Part shown: piece by piece, positions 49,508-58,945 of the stretch
Position numbering within the stretch: the stretch's first letter is position 1
Layout of the letters: each line of letters starts with the position of its first letter
Source: Platerodrilus igneus
Taxonomy: Eukaryota > Arthropoda > Insecta > Coleoptera > Lycidae
DNA length: 64,000 nucleotides
Assembly: GCA_036346225.1 (NCBI GenBank)
Contig: JARFIW010000453.1
Span: 186,001 to 250,000 of the forward strand
Direction: 5' to 3'
Notes under the pieces: model-generated
Seen by the model: the letters and a program-made list of their open reading frames with translations, nothing else
Databases searched by the model: none
What the model was told of the DNA's origin: nothing
Made by a program: the position numbers and the translations under genes

Positions 49508-50693
49508 ACAGGACTTGAACCTGTATCCTAGTTTTACCGGAACCATGCGTTTACCAATTACGCCACCGAGACCGATGACACAATTGGGCAATTTACAAAT
49601 TTAAATCGTGTACACGACGATACATCAACCTAACTTTCAATTACGTTCGGCATTTTTGTCAATCATATCTGACATTGTCAATTTTTGACTTATGTCAGTT
49701 ATAGAAAGGAAGCTACGCTCAAAATTATGGCTATAAGCCAAGTATTAAATATATAAATATTTTAGGTAGTTAATTACACAAGGTAAGTTGATAAATACTA
49801 TCGTATTATAGTAAATAAGATGAAATAATAACTTAGACTTTTATGCAAAGCCCAAATGATCATTTCAAGTCGAGCTAGTAATTGAATGATGGAAAATATA
49901 AGGTCTTGGACAGGTCTTAAACCTGTATCCTGGTTTTGCCAAAACCATGCGTTTACCAATTACGTCACCGAAACCGATGACACAATTGGGCAATTTACAA
50001 ATTTAAATCGTGTACACGACGATACATCAACCTAACTTTCAATTACGTTCGGCATTTTTGTCAATCATATCTGACATTGTCAATTTTTGACTTATGTCAG
50101 TTATAGACAGGAAGCTACGCTCAAAATTATGGCTATAAGCCAAGTATTAAATATATAAATATTTTAGGTAGTTAATTACACAAGGTAGGTTGATAAATAC
50201 TATCGTATTATTCTTAATCTTCTATGGGTATTAAACCACTCATAGTTTTTAAAATTATCTTTATTAACGTTTCGATCCATAACCTAGGATCGTTTTCAAA
50301 ATAATAAAAACTTCAAGTTTGACATTTATGACACAAATTGAAGGTGACTTTGATTTATTGATGTTTGAAATATTTGGTTTGAGTACACTAAGCAAAAATT
50401 TTTAAAATTTAAATGAATAATTGCCTTCAATTTGTGTTACGGCCTGGGACCGACTTTTTTAGGTAGCCAATACGCTTAACGTGAAATCAGCTGATTAATT
50501 TTTATTGTAAAAATTCAATAACTTGGAAATTGGATCAGTGCTCTAACCAATTGAGCACTGATCCGGAGAATCAGAGGTTGCAGGTTCAAATCCTGCTGTA
50601 GCCGTTCTTTTAGTGGTTTTCAATTACTAGTTCGATTTGAAATGGTAATTCAACTTTAAATACAAAGTTGGGTTTTCATTTCATCTTAATAAC

Positions 50694-50742
<49 letters not shown>

Positions 50743-52355
50743 TTTTTGTGTTATCCCTCCCGAACAATCATGCCCCTACGATGTGAAATGTTAAATAAGG
50801 ATTTTACTCCGAATGAATCTTATTGAATCAAATAAAGCAAATCTATAATACACAATATAATGATTGATAATATTTACAACTCTCAAAATTTTTCCTTTTT
50901 TACAGAATATCTACATATACCAGATTTATGGTTTTCTGAAAACCAGCAAAAATATCTTTTACTTATTTAGAGACTTTCGAACGTTCCAAGATACCTATTC
51001 CCTTTGCCATAAATTGTTAAGTGACCCTTTTATATTTTGTGGACTTTTACAAATACACAAAATGATACATATTGAATTAAAACAGTTTTCAATAATAAAG
51101 TGTATTAAAATTGCTAACCTGAAATGGGTTTAGTAGTCCCTTCCCAGTCTGTGATCTGCCTAAATTGATTCCAATTAAAATCGTACCAAGTCAAAATATG
51201 TCCAAATTAGAATACTTTTATTTTTTAAACTATTTCCAATTGAAAGTCGAAATTAAAAGTCGATATCAAAACCAAAATTAAAGTCCAGATTAAAATCAAA
51301 ATCGATTGAAATTATACTCCAAATTACATGTCGGAATTAAAATCCAAGTTAAATGTAGGTGGTTAAATCCAGTTTAAATGTAGGTATTAAAATCCAATTT
51401 AAATATCGGTATAAAAATCCAATTTAAATATCGGTGTTAAAAGCCCTGTTTCATTAATATTAGAAATGGATTTTTAATTAAGTCATTTTACTTACGTCTA
51501 TTTATAGATCGGCTTATTTTGGTTGCATAAATTCTCACTTTTTAAATCTAATTTCACTTTAATTTTTAATTCACTGGTCACGTAAATTACTAACACTTTT
51601 GAACATAGTCTTAGCCCAGTTTGAATATAGACTCACTTGTTGCTTCGTCATTATCGTATATAAAGCCGTACCTCCACCTGCTTTTCATTGGCTTATTTAC
51701 GTTCTGGGACGACACTTCGGCTTTATCTCTCATACCTTGGAATTTACACCAATTATTTAGTTCAAATCTTTTAATGCATGCCTATCCAGTCACGTACTCC
51801 TCCCGCATATCGTGGAAATTTCCAACTTTTGCCTTTTATTAACTCACGTTTTCGAATGTTTGTTATTTATTATTATCTAAACTGAATAGCCTGATGCTTG
51901 TTTATTTCTACAGAATATTAGATTTTTGAACAAATGTGATTTCTTCCTGTCACGTACGATTTTCTAATAATGAATTATTAGAATGCGTGTACCATGATAT
52001 TTTTAACGCAATTGTAACATCTTCGCAATGCCAATTCATCTAGGTTTCTCGGTGATTTAATTTTGATGCAATTTGTTGCATTTTAGAATTTTATTTTCAC
52101 TTGTAAACTACTCTTAGACATCTTTATGTTCTCTTGCACTTAATCCCGTGTATTTTATATACAGTGTGCTCTCAATTAACAATATGTAGGGTGACCGATT
52201 TACTCTTATAATTTCTGGAATTGTGTGCTTTTCTTAGAGTGAAAGTTGTTTTTATTTATTCTGCGACCCCTATTACTTAACCTACTTCTAAACTACCCTA
52301 TTATCATAGCATTATATATATATACACACATACACATACACAACGCACAGACACA

Positions 52356-52432
<77 letters not shown>

Positions 52433-53180
52433 GTCATAACACTTGTATTAAAGTATGGATATTTTAATTTCATCCGTTTAAGAAAGCAAAATAGTACAAA
52501 CTGTAGTATATCTTAAATTACAATAAGATATATTCTGACCAATAACTATTATTTCCTTAATTATAAACGCCTCTAACAGCTATGACAAATAACTCATAAT
52601 GCATCTGATTTTAGTGTTTTTAATATTTAAGTGCATGACGTTCTATTGTAATCAAATAACCTTGATAAATTTTTAGAAACATTAAGGAAGTATCCGCCAC
52701 TTGCATTTTTGACCAGAGTATGTACAAAAAATTACAAGATACTAGGCACGGAACTCACGTTAGATAAAGGCACACGTATTGTGATATCTGTATTAGGGTT
52801 ACATAGAGATGCAGAATACTTTCCAGATCCCGAAAAATTTGACCCAGAAAGATTTTCACACAAGAATAAACAAAATATAAAACCGTTTACATATATGCCT
52901 TTTGGAGCAGGTCCAAGGATTTGTATTGGTAATTTTATTTTAGTTCTGTAGATGACTTTAAGTATCCATTTTAGGATTAAAGTTTGGATTTCTGCAAGTT
53001 AAAGTTGCACTCATAAGTCTTTTAACTCGGTACAAATTTTCAGTGAACGAGAAAACAGAACAACCCTTAATGATGGATCCTATGAGTTATACCATGACAA
53101 CCAAAAATGGAATATATTTAAATGTTGAAAAACTTACCAACCAAATTGAACTACGGGGAGACCAGGCAACTACCCAATAA
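32341..53180 (+). CDS. Cytochrome P450, CYP6-like, three exons, apparently intact
   Basis: Coding exons are 32341-33418, 52677-52928 and 52975-53180. Both introns have GT/AG ends and phase-1 junctions, and the exons sum to 1536 bases, 511 residues plus stop, the usual length for CYP6. The enzyme is an ER-anchored haem monooxygenase, a family often acting on plant toxins, insecticides or other lipophilic compounds; the substrate cannot be told from sequence. Visible motifs are the membrane anchor (residues about 8-30), helix-C W128..R132, ETLR 360-363, PERF 416-419 and the haem loop FGAGPRICIG 435-444 with ligand Cys442. The I-helix reads AGFGSS (302-307) where AGFETS is usual, so the conserved acid is Gly305 and the threonine is Ser306. 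Intron 1 is 19,258 bases and full of mobile elements. Intron 2 is 46 bases. Confidence 0.9.
33419..36640. other. First part of P450 intron 1; tandem-like repeats, no gene
   Basis: No coding sequence is seen. At 34660-35175 a G/C-richer block repeats phrases around GAAGGCTTCGGAAT and AATATTTACAG...GAGG with a spacing near 210 bases. At 35375-35495 AGGCTATGRGGAGCACTG repeats about four times with a spacing near 38-45 bases. Their origin is unknown. Confidence 0.45.
36646..39545 (-). pseudogene. Ty3/gypsy pol remnant (protease to integrase)
   Basis: On the minus strand the protease is at 39545-39222 (SQASIISENCI, then FIVPELRIECIFGIDF), but the catalytic D-T-G reads YTY. The RT is at 38913-38090, frameshifted near 38815: INPLVVVKKK, FSKLDFKNSIW, PFGLSSSYA and YADDVLIF with the catalytic aspartates retained. 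An RNase H follows (RTDAFDFAVAAELVQF near 38070), full of stops. The integrase core is at 37455-37119 (VVLDFF, then FADNATYF), and the integrase C-terminal part at 37059-36646 includes VGDRVIIKRLRVP and ends with an acidic run. No gag and no clear LTR pair were found, so this is an internal fragment in the P450 intron, antisense to it. Confidence 0.85.
39546..41550. other. Intronic non-coding DNA
   Basis: No coding sequence recognised. A short G+C-richer patch (39785-39960) and the tandem repeat at 40016-40190 are the only structures seen. Confidence 0.4.
40016..40190 (+). repeat. Tandem repeat, about 82-bp unit, two units and a start
   Basis: ACGACGTGAAAAATGC begins units at 40016 and 40098, and a diverged start follows at 40178. 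Each unit ends with GAAGACCACTTTGTTATA. Confidence 0.75.
41551..42344 (+). repeat. Long direct repeat R1, LTR-like
   Basis: Starts TGTATACCGGTCATTCGC and matches 45659-46463 for about 800 bases at high identity. It contains a TATA-like CTATAAATGC near the right end and loses similarity at 42344. It is probably a truncated LTR in forward orientation. Confidence 0.7.
42345..44514. other. Intronic non-coding DNA between R1 and the integrase remnant
   Basis: No coding sequence recognised. A dispersed repeat lies at 43330-43640. The rest is A-rich and may include the decayed 3' end of the gypsy element whose integrase starts above 44515. Confidence 0.4.
43330..43640. repeat. Dispersed repeat, copy 1
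   Basis: The stretch with GGGCTCGCATTGAGCAA, CAACCAGCCAATGTGG and GGGACAAGAACAGGTCTAC aligns with 60485-60650. The shared part also seems to extend leftward in diverged form (a TGCAYCCGGCGT phrase near 43085 and 60210). The family is unknown. Confidence 0.55.
44515..45655 (-). pseudogene. Second gypsy-type integrase remnant
   Basis: The minus-strand reading from 45655 starts within the integrase N-terminal part (HDDLIAAHLGVTKTL and CRYIGNCKICGS give the HHCC zinc finger). It passes a frameshifted core (YHPQVN-type phrase near 45080, LRTSKHEATQFTPSFLVFG near 44960) and ends with a C-terminal part that includes FALGEHIWKRNYVLS and KGTRVISPLIYELQD. Coding runs right up to repeat R2, whose left end truncates it. 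It lies antisense in the P450 intron. Confidence 0.8.
45659..46715 (+). repeat. Long direct repeat R2, LTR-like, with promoter and poly-A signals
   Basis: The first 805 bases match R1. A TATA-like CTATAAATGC near 46428 is followed about 30 bases on by CAGTGCATTC (initiator-like) at 46461. A further 200 bases on is AATAAA at about 46663. This order (U3, TATA, start, poly-A) fits an LTR in forward orientation, about 1.0-1.06 kb long, sitting between gag and integrase remnants that point the other way. The right end is uncertain. Confidence 0.6.
46724..47900 (-). pseudogene. gypsy-type gag remnant
   Basis: The minus strand carries a coiled-coil-like N-terminal part (near 47523-47320, charged heptad-like run) and then the gag core. 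The core has KKFPGGKDNDPNVFI, NLLKGNAEAWF, FEKFFLQRYW and, after a frameshift near 46800, ARDLIPIMYDHEVIKLLAQHF. It ends at repeat R2. Together with the integrase remnant on the other side of R2 it looks like one element that lost protease, RT and RNase H. Confidence 0.75.
48527..48544 (-). other. Candidate primer-binding site of the gypsy remnant
   Basis: On the minus strand TGGCGACCCACGTGGCAG lies about 650 bases before the gag remnant. Just before it is a sequence with AATAAA and ending AACATAACA, as expected for the end of a 5' LTR. Confidence 0.5.
48546..49380. other. Possible LTR end and tRNA-like head, otherwise non-coding
   Basis: GTCCAGTAGCTCAGTGGTGTA near 48593-48613 looks like an A-box region of a tRNA-derived SINE, but no convincing B-box follows. 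A (TA)n run occupies 49342-49375. Confidence 0.35.
49506..49574 (-). pseudogene. tRNA-like SINE head, unit 1
   Basis: On the minus strand there is an A-box-like GGCGTAATTGGTAAACGC, an anticodon stem TGGTT/AACTA and a perfect T-arm ACAGG-TTCAAGT-CCTGT. The acceptor strands do not pair and position 33 is not T, so it is not a working tRNA gene. Confidence 0.6.
49908..49976 (-). pseudogene. tRNA-like SINE head, unit 2
   Basis: Same structure as the unit 1 head. Here the anticodon stem TGGTT/AACCA is perfect with loop TTGGCAA, but the B-box is altered to GGTTTAAGACC. Confidence 0.6.
50213..50495 (-). mobile_element. Penelope-like element terminal segment, copy F
   Basis: The reverse complement aligns with 60651-60935 over its whole length, including CCTAGGTTATGGATCGAAAC and ACTATGAGTGGTTTAATA. 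No coding part of the element is attached here. Confidence 0.7.
50532..50603 (+). pseudogene. tRNA-like sequence
   Basis: A strong D-arm stem (GTGCTC/GAGCAC), an anticodon stem CTGAT/ATCAG with loop CCGGAGA, and a perfect T-arm GCAGG-TTCAAAT-CCTGC are present. The acceptor stem does not pair and there is no T at position 33, so it is a tRNA-derived SINE head or tRNA pseudogene. Confidence 0.55.
50604..52323. other. Intronic DNA with simple repeats
   Basis: A (TA)n run at 50697-50739 and the minisatellite at 51230-51445 are the only structures recognised. No coding sequence. Confidence 0.45.
51230..51445 (+). repeat. Minisatellite, unit about 26-30 bp
   Basis: Diverged repeats of the form TCGGTATTAAAATCCAATTT AAATA follow each other, becoming more regular toward the right end (51340-51445). 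Confidence 0.65.
52324..52430 (+). repeat. (CA)n microsatellite
   Basis: A long, slightly interrupted CA run beginning after ATATATATATA, 250 bases before P450 exon 2. Its length is likely to vary between individuals. Confidence 0.95.
52677..52928 (+). CDS. P450 exon 2 (K-helix to haem loop)
   Basis: It begins after TTTTTAG and completes the split Glu360 codon, giving ETLRKYPPLAFLTRVC. It ends in the middle of the haem-loop glycine codon before GTAATT. It is the only such exon found in the window, so it serves copy 2. Confidence 0.92.
52975..53180 (+). CDS. P450 exon 3 (C-terminal)
   Basis: It begins after TTTTAG, completing Gly444, then reads LKFGFLQVKVALISLL and ends with a TAA at 53178-53180. 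It carries the L-helix and C-terminal strands. Confidence 0.92.
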
Positions 53181-53313
53181 GTAGCTTCTATGAAATTGTG
53201 ACGGAAGTTAATACACCTGTACATATGAAATGTACTATCATCAGAAGGAAGAGATATCTATCAAATATTAAGAGCAAGTTGTATTTTAATTTGTTGAGTC
53301 AGTTACGAGTATT

Positions 53314-53319
53314 AATAAA
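53314..53319 (+). terminator. Poly-A signal of the P450 gene
   Basis: AATAAA lies 134 bases after the stop codon and is followed by T/G-rich sequence (GTTTGAAAATGTTTTC), as expected for 3' end formation. Confidence 0.6.
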
Positions 53320-56300
53320 GTTTAACGTTTGAAAATGTTTTCATCATTTCTTCTATTAATTTAAAATATTCCGTTACAGCTTCCTTAATAGAGTACGAAA
53401 TCTTGGTTTAATTAATAGAAAGTGAAGTTAATAAAAATTAAACACGCTTCAGTAGGTTTCCTGGATTGATTTAACCTCTACCAAAATACTCAAAATTTGT
53501 TTTTGTCATTCTTCGGCTTGAGATATGTTAACCCTTACTATTTATGAAATCGACAGACTAGAAAATAACATAAAAACTAACGAGAATAATTTTAATTGGA
53601 GCGATCCACATGCTTAAGTTTGAAGTCATAAGAGGTAATGCGTTAAATATGTGTAACAATAAATTAAACACAACTTAAAGCGTACGTGTTCAGAGACAAC
53701 GTGCAGGAGTGGATTGAAATTTGTTGAGAACATGTAACGGGCATTTTTGTAGTTTAACATTTTTCGCTTCCTTTCTGTTAACGTACTTAAAAATACATCG
53801 TTTCTTTGAGATCGCTGTTTGTATAAAGGAAATACTTCAGAATAATTCAGATTTGTATGCAATTTAACTCGTCGGTATTACTTTAAAAGTAGATTAATTT
53901 GAAGATTGATTTTCATTAATAAACTTATCGAAAATGATAAACAGCTCGTAAGTAATTAGTAGATATACATTTTTGTTCCTTATGTGGATATACGAGTTGA
54001 GTTGATAGGCGATAAGCGGTTGTAATAACAACGATTTTATATCTACAGACTAGCAGTTGTCGTTTAGTTCTTTGTTCCTATACATTAAGTACTTTAAAAA
54101 TACGTTTTCCTTGTTGCTTTGAAAATAGTAAAAATGCGGTATAAATTTTTCGAATTGTTCATGAATAAACACGACACGACTTTTAGTTGTTTTTCCTGTG
54201 AAATAAAGTTGTATATTAACTGTAGCAGTGTTGTTCTGATTACATTGAAGGAAATATGCTTTATAGGCGAACGTTCTTTTTTTACTCGACCGCACGTGCT
54301 TGTTTACGGAACATTGACATAGTGATGCGCGTTGCTTTACTAATTGGTTTTTGTTGCTTTTCTGTTGGAAATAAAAGTAGTAGAATTTGTGTGTGCGATC
54401 TAGTCTTCGTGGTCCTTTTTTTTTAAAAGCCTTAGATTTTTCTTTGTTACCATAGGTAGCAAATAAAACACCTCACGGTACTTTTAGTTTAATGCATTAC
54501 ATCGTGTCTTGGAGGCCCGTGATTCTAAATTTTTATTACCATTTTTTTTTTCGATTTGTGTTACAAAATATTTCGAAATTATTGTCTCAGGAAATAGAAT
54601 TAACAAGAAATTTATCAATGCTACATAGTTCCATCAGCATGATAATGTCTGCTGCTAACACTAGTGAAATACGTAGGCGTGATTAGTGTAAAGTGTGAGA
54701 AATTCCATCCACACCCTCACAGTCAAGGGTGCAGTGCTTCGTTAGTGCAGGACAACGAGAATCCCACATTCAATTGCGAGGAAGCGTTGCTGAAGGACTG
54801 TTTGTAAGTTGAACTATTTCCTACTTGTTTTTACTTTAAATACCTGTCTGTTGCTTTGCCATACCTTTGGCGTTCTGATACCTTTTACCATAGACTTGCA
54901 TGCTACTTTAAATAAAAGAAAAAAAAAGAAAAATCAATACTACTGGACTACTCATATTAATTGTGTTTACCTATTTATATTTTGTTAAAATTTTATCTGC
55001 TTTATGTCTAATTGGTGTGTGAGGAAACGTTTCTGCTACTCCCCAATATTACCTCACTTTGTACTAAAGATTTGTTATATTGCTTTTAACGTTGTTATAT
55101 TATATAGATTATTCCAACAGTTTTTTTTTTATTCTACAAAGTACTGAACAATTGTACATGATCCGTATGCTATGCTTTTTCTTTGTTTCAGGTTTGCAGG
55201 ACTAATTTGTTTTTTTTTCAGGTTTACTATTCTAATTTTTCTATTGCAGGTACTGTTACTAATTCCTTGCAGCCGCGTACCTTATATGTTGGTCTGCTTT
55301 CTACAACCCCCCTACTCTCCGATTGAGCCGGGTCATTTCTTTGTTTTTCTTTGTGTTACGTACGGCCACGAGCCAGCGTAGCATAAATTTGACGAACCAA
55401 CGTGGCTGCCCCGATATTAACGTCACAAACATTAATAAAGGACAGATATCAACGCAGTGTTAATTAGCAAATTAACGATTTTGTGTAAAATATAATTCTT
55501 AGAAACGTCCGTTTATGACATTGATATTTCAACCTATAAATAACGATAAACTTGTAAATTCGTACTTTTGCTTTCTTTTGCTCTTTTGAAGCTAGTTTAA
55601 TTTGATTTGTTGAATTCGGTCGAAAGTTGTGGTATAAGTTCTTCATAATTATGAACGATGAATTCTTAAAGTTTATTTTATATGTGAAGTAGAGCTTTAA
55701 TAAAGATAAAAACAGCTGAAAAAAACAAATCAAATCGAACAAATAACTGAAAGGCATAAAAGCTAAGTCGTCGTGACTCACTGCGGTAGAGCTTTGGTAA
55801 ATTTATAGTTGAAAAAGAACGTTGTAAATGAGACAATACGGTTAATTCCTTTCATGTATTGCTGAACTCCTTGCACTATTTGCATTTTGTAGCATGTATA
55901 ATGAAGGGTGCGTGCCCATAAGAAGTAATGTTCTTTAGGCTTAAAATACCTTTTTTAATAACTGCATATAAATGTCATAGTTAAATAATCAATTAATCTT
56001 AAGGGATACTTTATCAAGGTAGGATTTATAAAATTCACAAATATTTTCCAATTATATTATTTGCCTTTATTTTAAAATTAATCAGACACCTAAAGGCATC
56101 TTAAAAGGATGCTAACCGTGCTGTATTTGTCCATGATGTTTCAATTTAAATATTTGTAAATTTTATGGTTGGTAAGTAGTCACCAATAAGAACTTATATA
56201 TTCTGGTTCTATAGTTAGTGAGGGAATATTAGCATTTATTTTGAGATATATTTTCTATAATGGAAAGTTATCGTAGACAAGTCAACAAATTTGTATATAA

Positions 56301-57223
56301 GTAATTCGTCGTTCTCGAATACAGTAAAGCTTACTTGGCCTGAGAACAATTTTGGAGTTTCGTGTCTTCATCTTGGTTGGTTGGAGATTGTGTTATGTTT
56401 TTATTTTTCAACCAACACTCAAAAGAACTAGCCCGGTGTGCTCAGAAGAATCCATTAGGACAAGTCAAAAACTTAATACTGTCAGATATGTATAGTATGT
56501 ACCATAAAAATTTTTAGGCTTTTAATGTTATCAGCTTGACAAAATAAGTTGTATAACCTTTTTTCAAATATTTGTTTCCTTTTTGTATTTATAAGAGGGT
56601 TAGTCTCTGCTATGTCCATAAGGGGTATAATTAATTTGCGCATGTGTACCTTTGAGTGCATGTATGTGATGGTGTTTTCATGTGTGTAAATATTGGTTTG
56701 TAAATGCGTTTATATTTTTTTCGTTCTTATGAGTAAGTCGTGCGTGTGTGTGTGTGTGTGTGTGTGTTACGTATGCGGTGTATGCACCTTGTATGAATGC
56801 TTGTATGTACGTGTGTCTTGTAACATTGATTTTTACTACATAAATGCTAATATGAGTATGTAACAGATTTACCCGGGAGCGTCATATGCTTCTCAAATTT
56901 TAATGCTAACACACCCTATGATCTTTCTAATCCCGGTTTCGTCATTAATGTCAGAGGAATGCATAGATGTCCCTTTGTTTAGTTGATGGGAGCTTTCTTA
57001 TCGACAAATCGCCGGTATGTTGTATAAAAAGGAAAAAGTAACAAAAGGAGACCACTTCGTCGACTGTCAGAAACACGCTTGCACTCGAGAAAGGCCGGTA
57101 GTAAAGTCTGCTCGTTTAGTCGTATTGGCTCCCAGGAGCCATTGTTTTTCCTTAAGATAGGTTAATATTCTCACGCAAACTGCAAGGCACAGCTGCATTT
57201 TTAAGCATGAAAAATGCAATTCT
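53320..57223. other. Non-coding, no gene seen
   Basis: Downstream of the P450 gene no coding exon is recognisable. A (GT)n run lies at 56744-56767. The short open frames look random. Confidence 0.45.
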
Positions 57224-58945
57224 TGCAATTTTCCAAACTACAAATCACTGAGAATTATTTAGGCGAAGACCAATATGGTTTTCGTAAAGACAGAGGGACT
57301 AGAGAACCGATACTAATGATTAGGGTAATTATCGAAAAAAGGTTACAAAAAAATAAAAAGACTCATTTCGCGTTTGTAGATTTAGAAAAAGCATTTGATA
57401 GGGTTAATTGGATTGTTATGTTCAGGGTTTTGCAAAAAATAGGAATCTCTCATAGGGATAGAAAAATTATTTACAGTCTATATAAAAACCAAAGCGTAGT
57501 AATTAGATTTGATGAAATAGAAAAGGAAGCTAAGATTAGAAATGGTGTTAGACAGGGTTGTATACTGTCTCCTTGATTTTAATGTTTATATTGAGGAAGC
57601 TTTAAACTTAGCCAGAGAGAGAAAGAGATAGGTATTAGTGTACAGGGACAGAAAATAGACATGTTACGTTTTGCAGATGATATAGCCATTATAGCAGAGT
57701 CTAGAAAAGAGTTAGGAGAGTTTTAAATATTTTAGATGAGATACTACGGAGTAACTATAGTATGAGAATTAACTCAGTAAAGACAAAGATAATGACAAGT
57801 GAGTTACAGCCTAGTTCTAAACCAAAATTAAAAATAGGTAATACCGAGTTAAAGGAGGTAGATGAATTTTGCTATTTAGGTAGTATAATTAAAAAGGATG
57901 GACGTAGCAGAAGGGATATAGTAGCTAGAATAGCTCAAGCTAGAAAAATGTTTTTAAAAAAAAAAGACTTACTAATAGCTAATAGTATTAGTTTAGATAA
58001 TAGAAAAAGTTTCTTAAAGTCGTACGTATGGAGCGTTCTACTATATGGTAGTGAGGCTTGGACAATTAAAGAAGTAGATAAGAAAAAGATAGAAGCTTTT
58101 GAAACTTGGTGTTATAGGAGAATGTTAAAGATTAGTTGGACAGATAGAGTAACAAACGAGGAAGTTTATAGAAGGATAGGTGAGGATCCCTGTATGTGGA
58201 AACAATTGAAGGTCAGGAGAGATAGAATGATAGGGCACCAGTTAAGACATGAGGGACTATTTAGTAAAGTCTTAGATTATAGACTACCAAATAAAAATAG
58301 AGTAGGAAGGCCTAGACAAAGCTATATTAGTCAAATTATTAGAGATTTAGGTTGTGAAGGGTATGTAGACCTTTTTAGACTAGCTCAGAATAGAAAAGAA
58401 TTTAGAGCTGCGTCAAACCGACTTTAAGTAAGTCGAAAACAAAACAAAAAAAAATAAAAATCAGTTAACTAAATGTCACCAGGACATAACTCACAATTAG
58501 TTAGCGGTCTGGCATGTTGGTAGCGTTTCGTTGCTTAAGCCTTACCATAACATATAATTTAATAAACGTCACCATGACATAACTCACAATTAGGTAGCGG
58601 TCTGGCATGTGGGTAGCGTTTCGTTGCTTAAGCCTTACCATAACATATATTTTAACACTTTTCCTTTTTGAAGGTTATATTTCATTTCCTTATGAATGGT
58701 AAACATGTAAACATGTTAGAGTTCTTTAACAACCATCATGTTGCTAATATCTATGTAAAGTCAGATGGATAGGAAAAAGATAAAAGGATATAGGAAGACC
58801 TAGACCAAACTATATTAGTCAAATTATTAGAAATTTAGGTTGTGAAGGGTATGTAGAACTTTTTAGATTAGCACAGATTAGAAAAGAAGTTAGAGCTGCG
58901 TCAAACCGACCTTAAGTAAGGTCGAAAACAATATGATGATGATGA
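57224..58945 (+). mobile_element. LINE family 2, copy D (5'-truncated)
   Basis: The RT ORF reads NYLGEDQYGFRKDRGTREP, FAFVDLEKAFDRVNW, GVRQGCILSP and FADDIAIIAESRKEL. A C-terminal part in one clean frame (57762-58427) includes RKSFLKSYVWSVLLYGSEAW, AFETWCYRRMLKISWTDRV, RDRMIGHQLRHEG and GRPRQSYISQIIRDLGCEGY. Frameshifts lie near 57575 and 57720. After the stop at 58427 come two tandem ~105-bp repeats (about 58455-58660). A second copy of the last 130 coding bases follows (58788-58917), then the ATGATGATGATGAC tail. The order is identical to copy C, and the coding identity is higher than within family 1, so family 2 moved more recently. Confidence 0.88.

Larger units (their letters stand above)
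49381..50212 (-). repeat. Tandem SINE-like unit, about 390 bp, two units and a start
   Basis: TTTTAGGTAGTTAATTACAC recurs at 49381, 49760 and 50162. Between the markers each unit carries a minus-strand tRNA-like segment, then GTGTACACGACGATACATC and GAAGCTACGCTCAAAATTA. The two full units are about 379 and 402 bases; the first holds a (TA)n run (49462-49505) where the second has unrelated sequence. Confidence 0.8.

Noticed and set aside
49506..49574. Functional tRNA gene
   Set aside because: Acceptor stem does not pair, position 33 is not T, and the sequence recurs within a tandem SINE unit.
50532..50603. Functional tRNA-Ser gene (anticodon GGA)
   Set aside because: No acceptor pairing, no long variable arm as expected for tRNA-Ser, and no T33.
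52324..52467. Histidine/threonine-rich protein from an open frame
   Set aside because: It is the translation of the (CA)n microsatellite.
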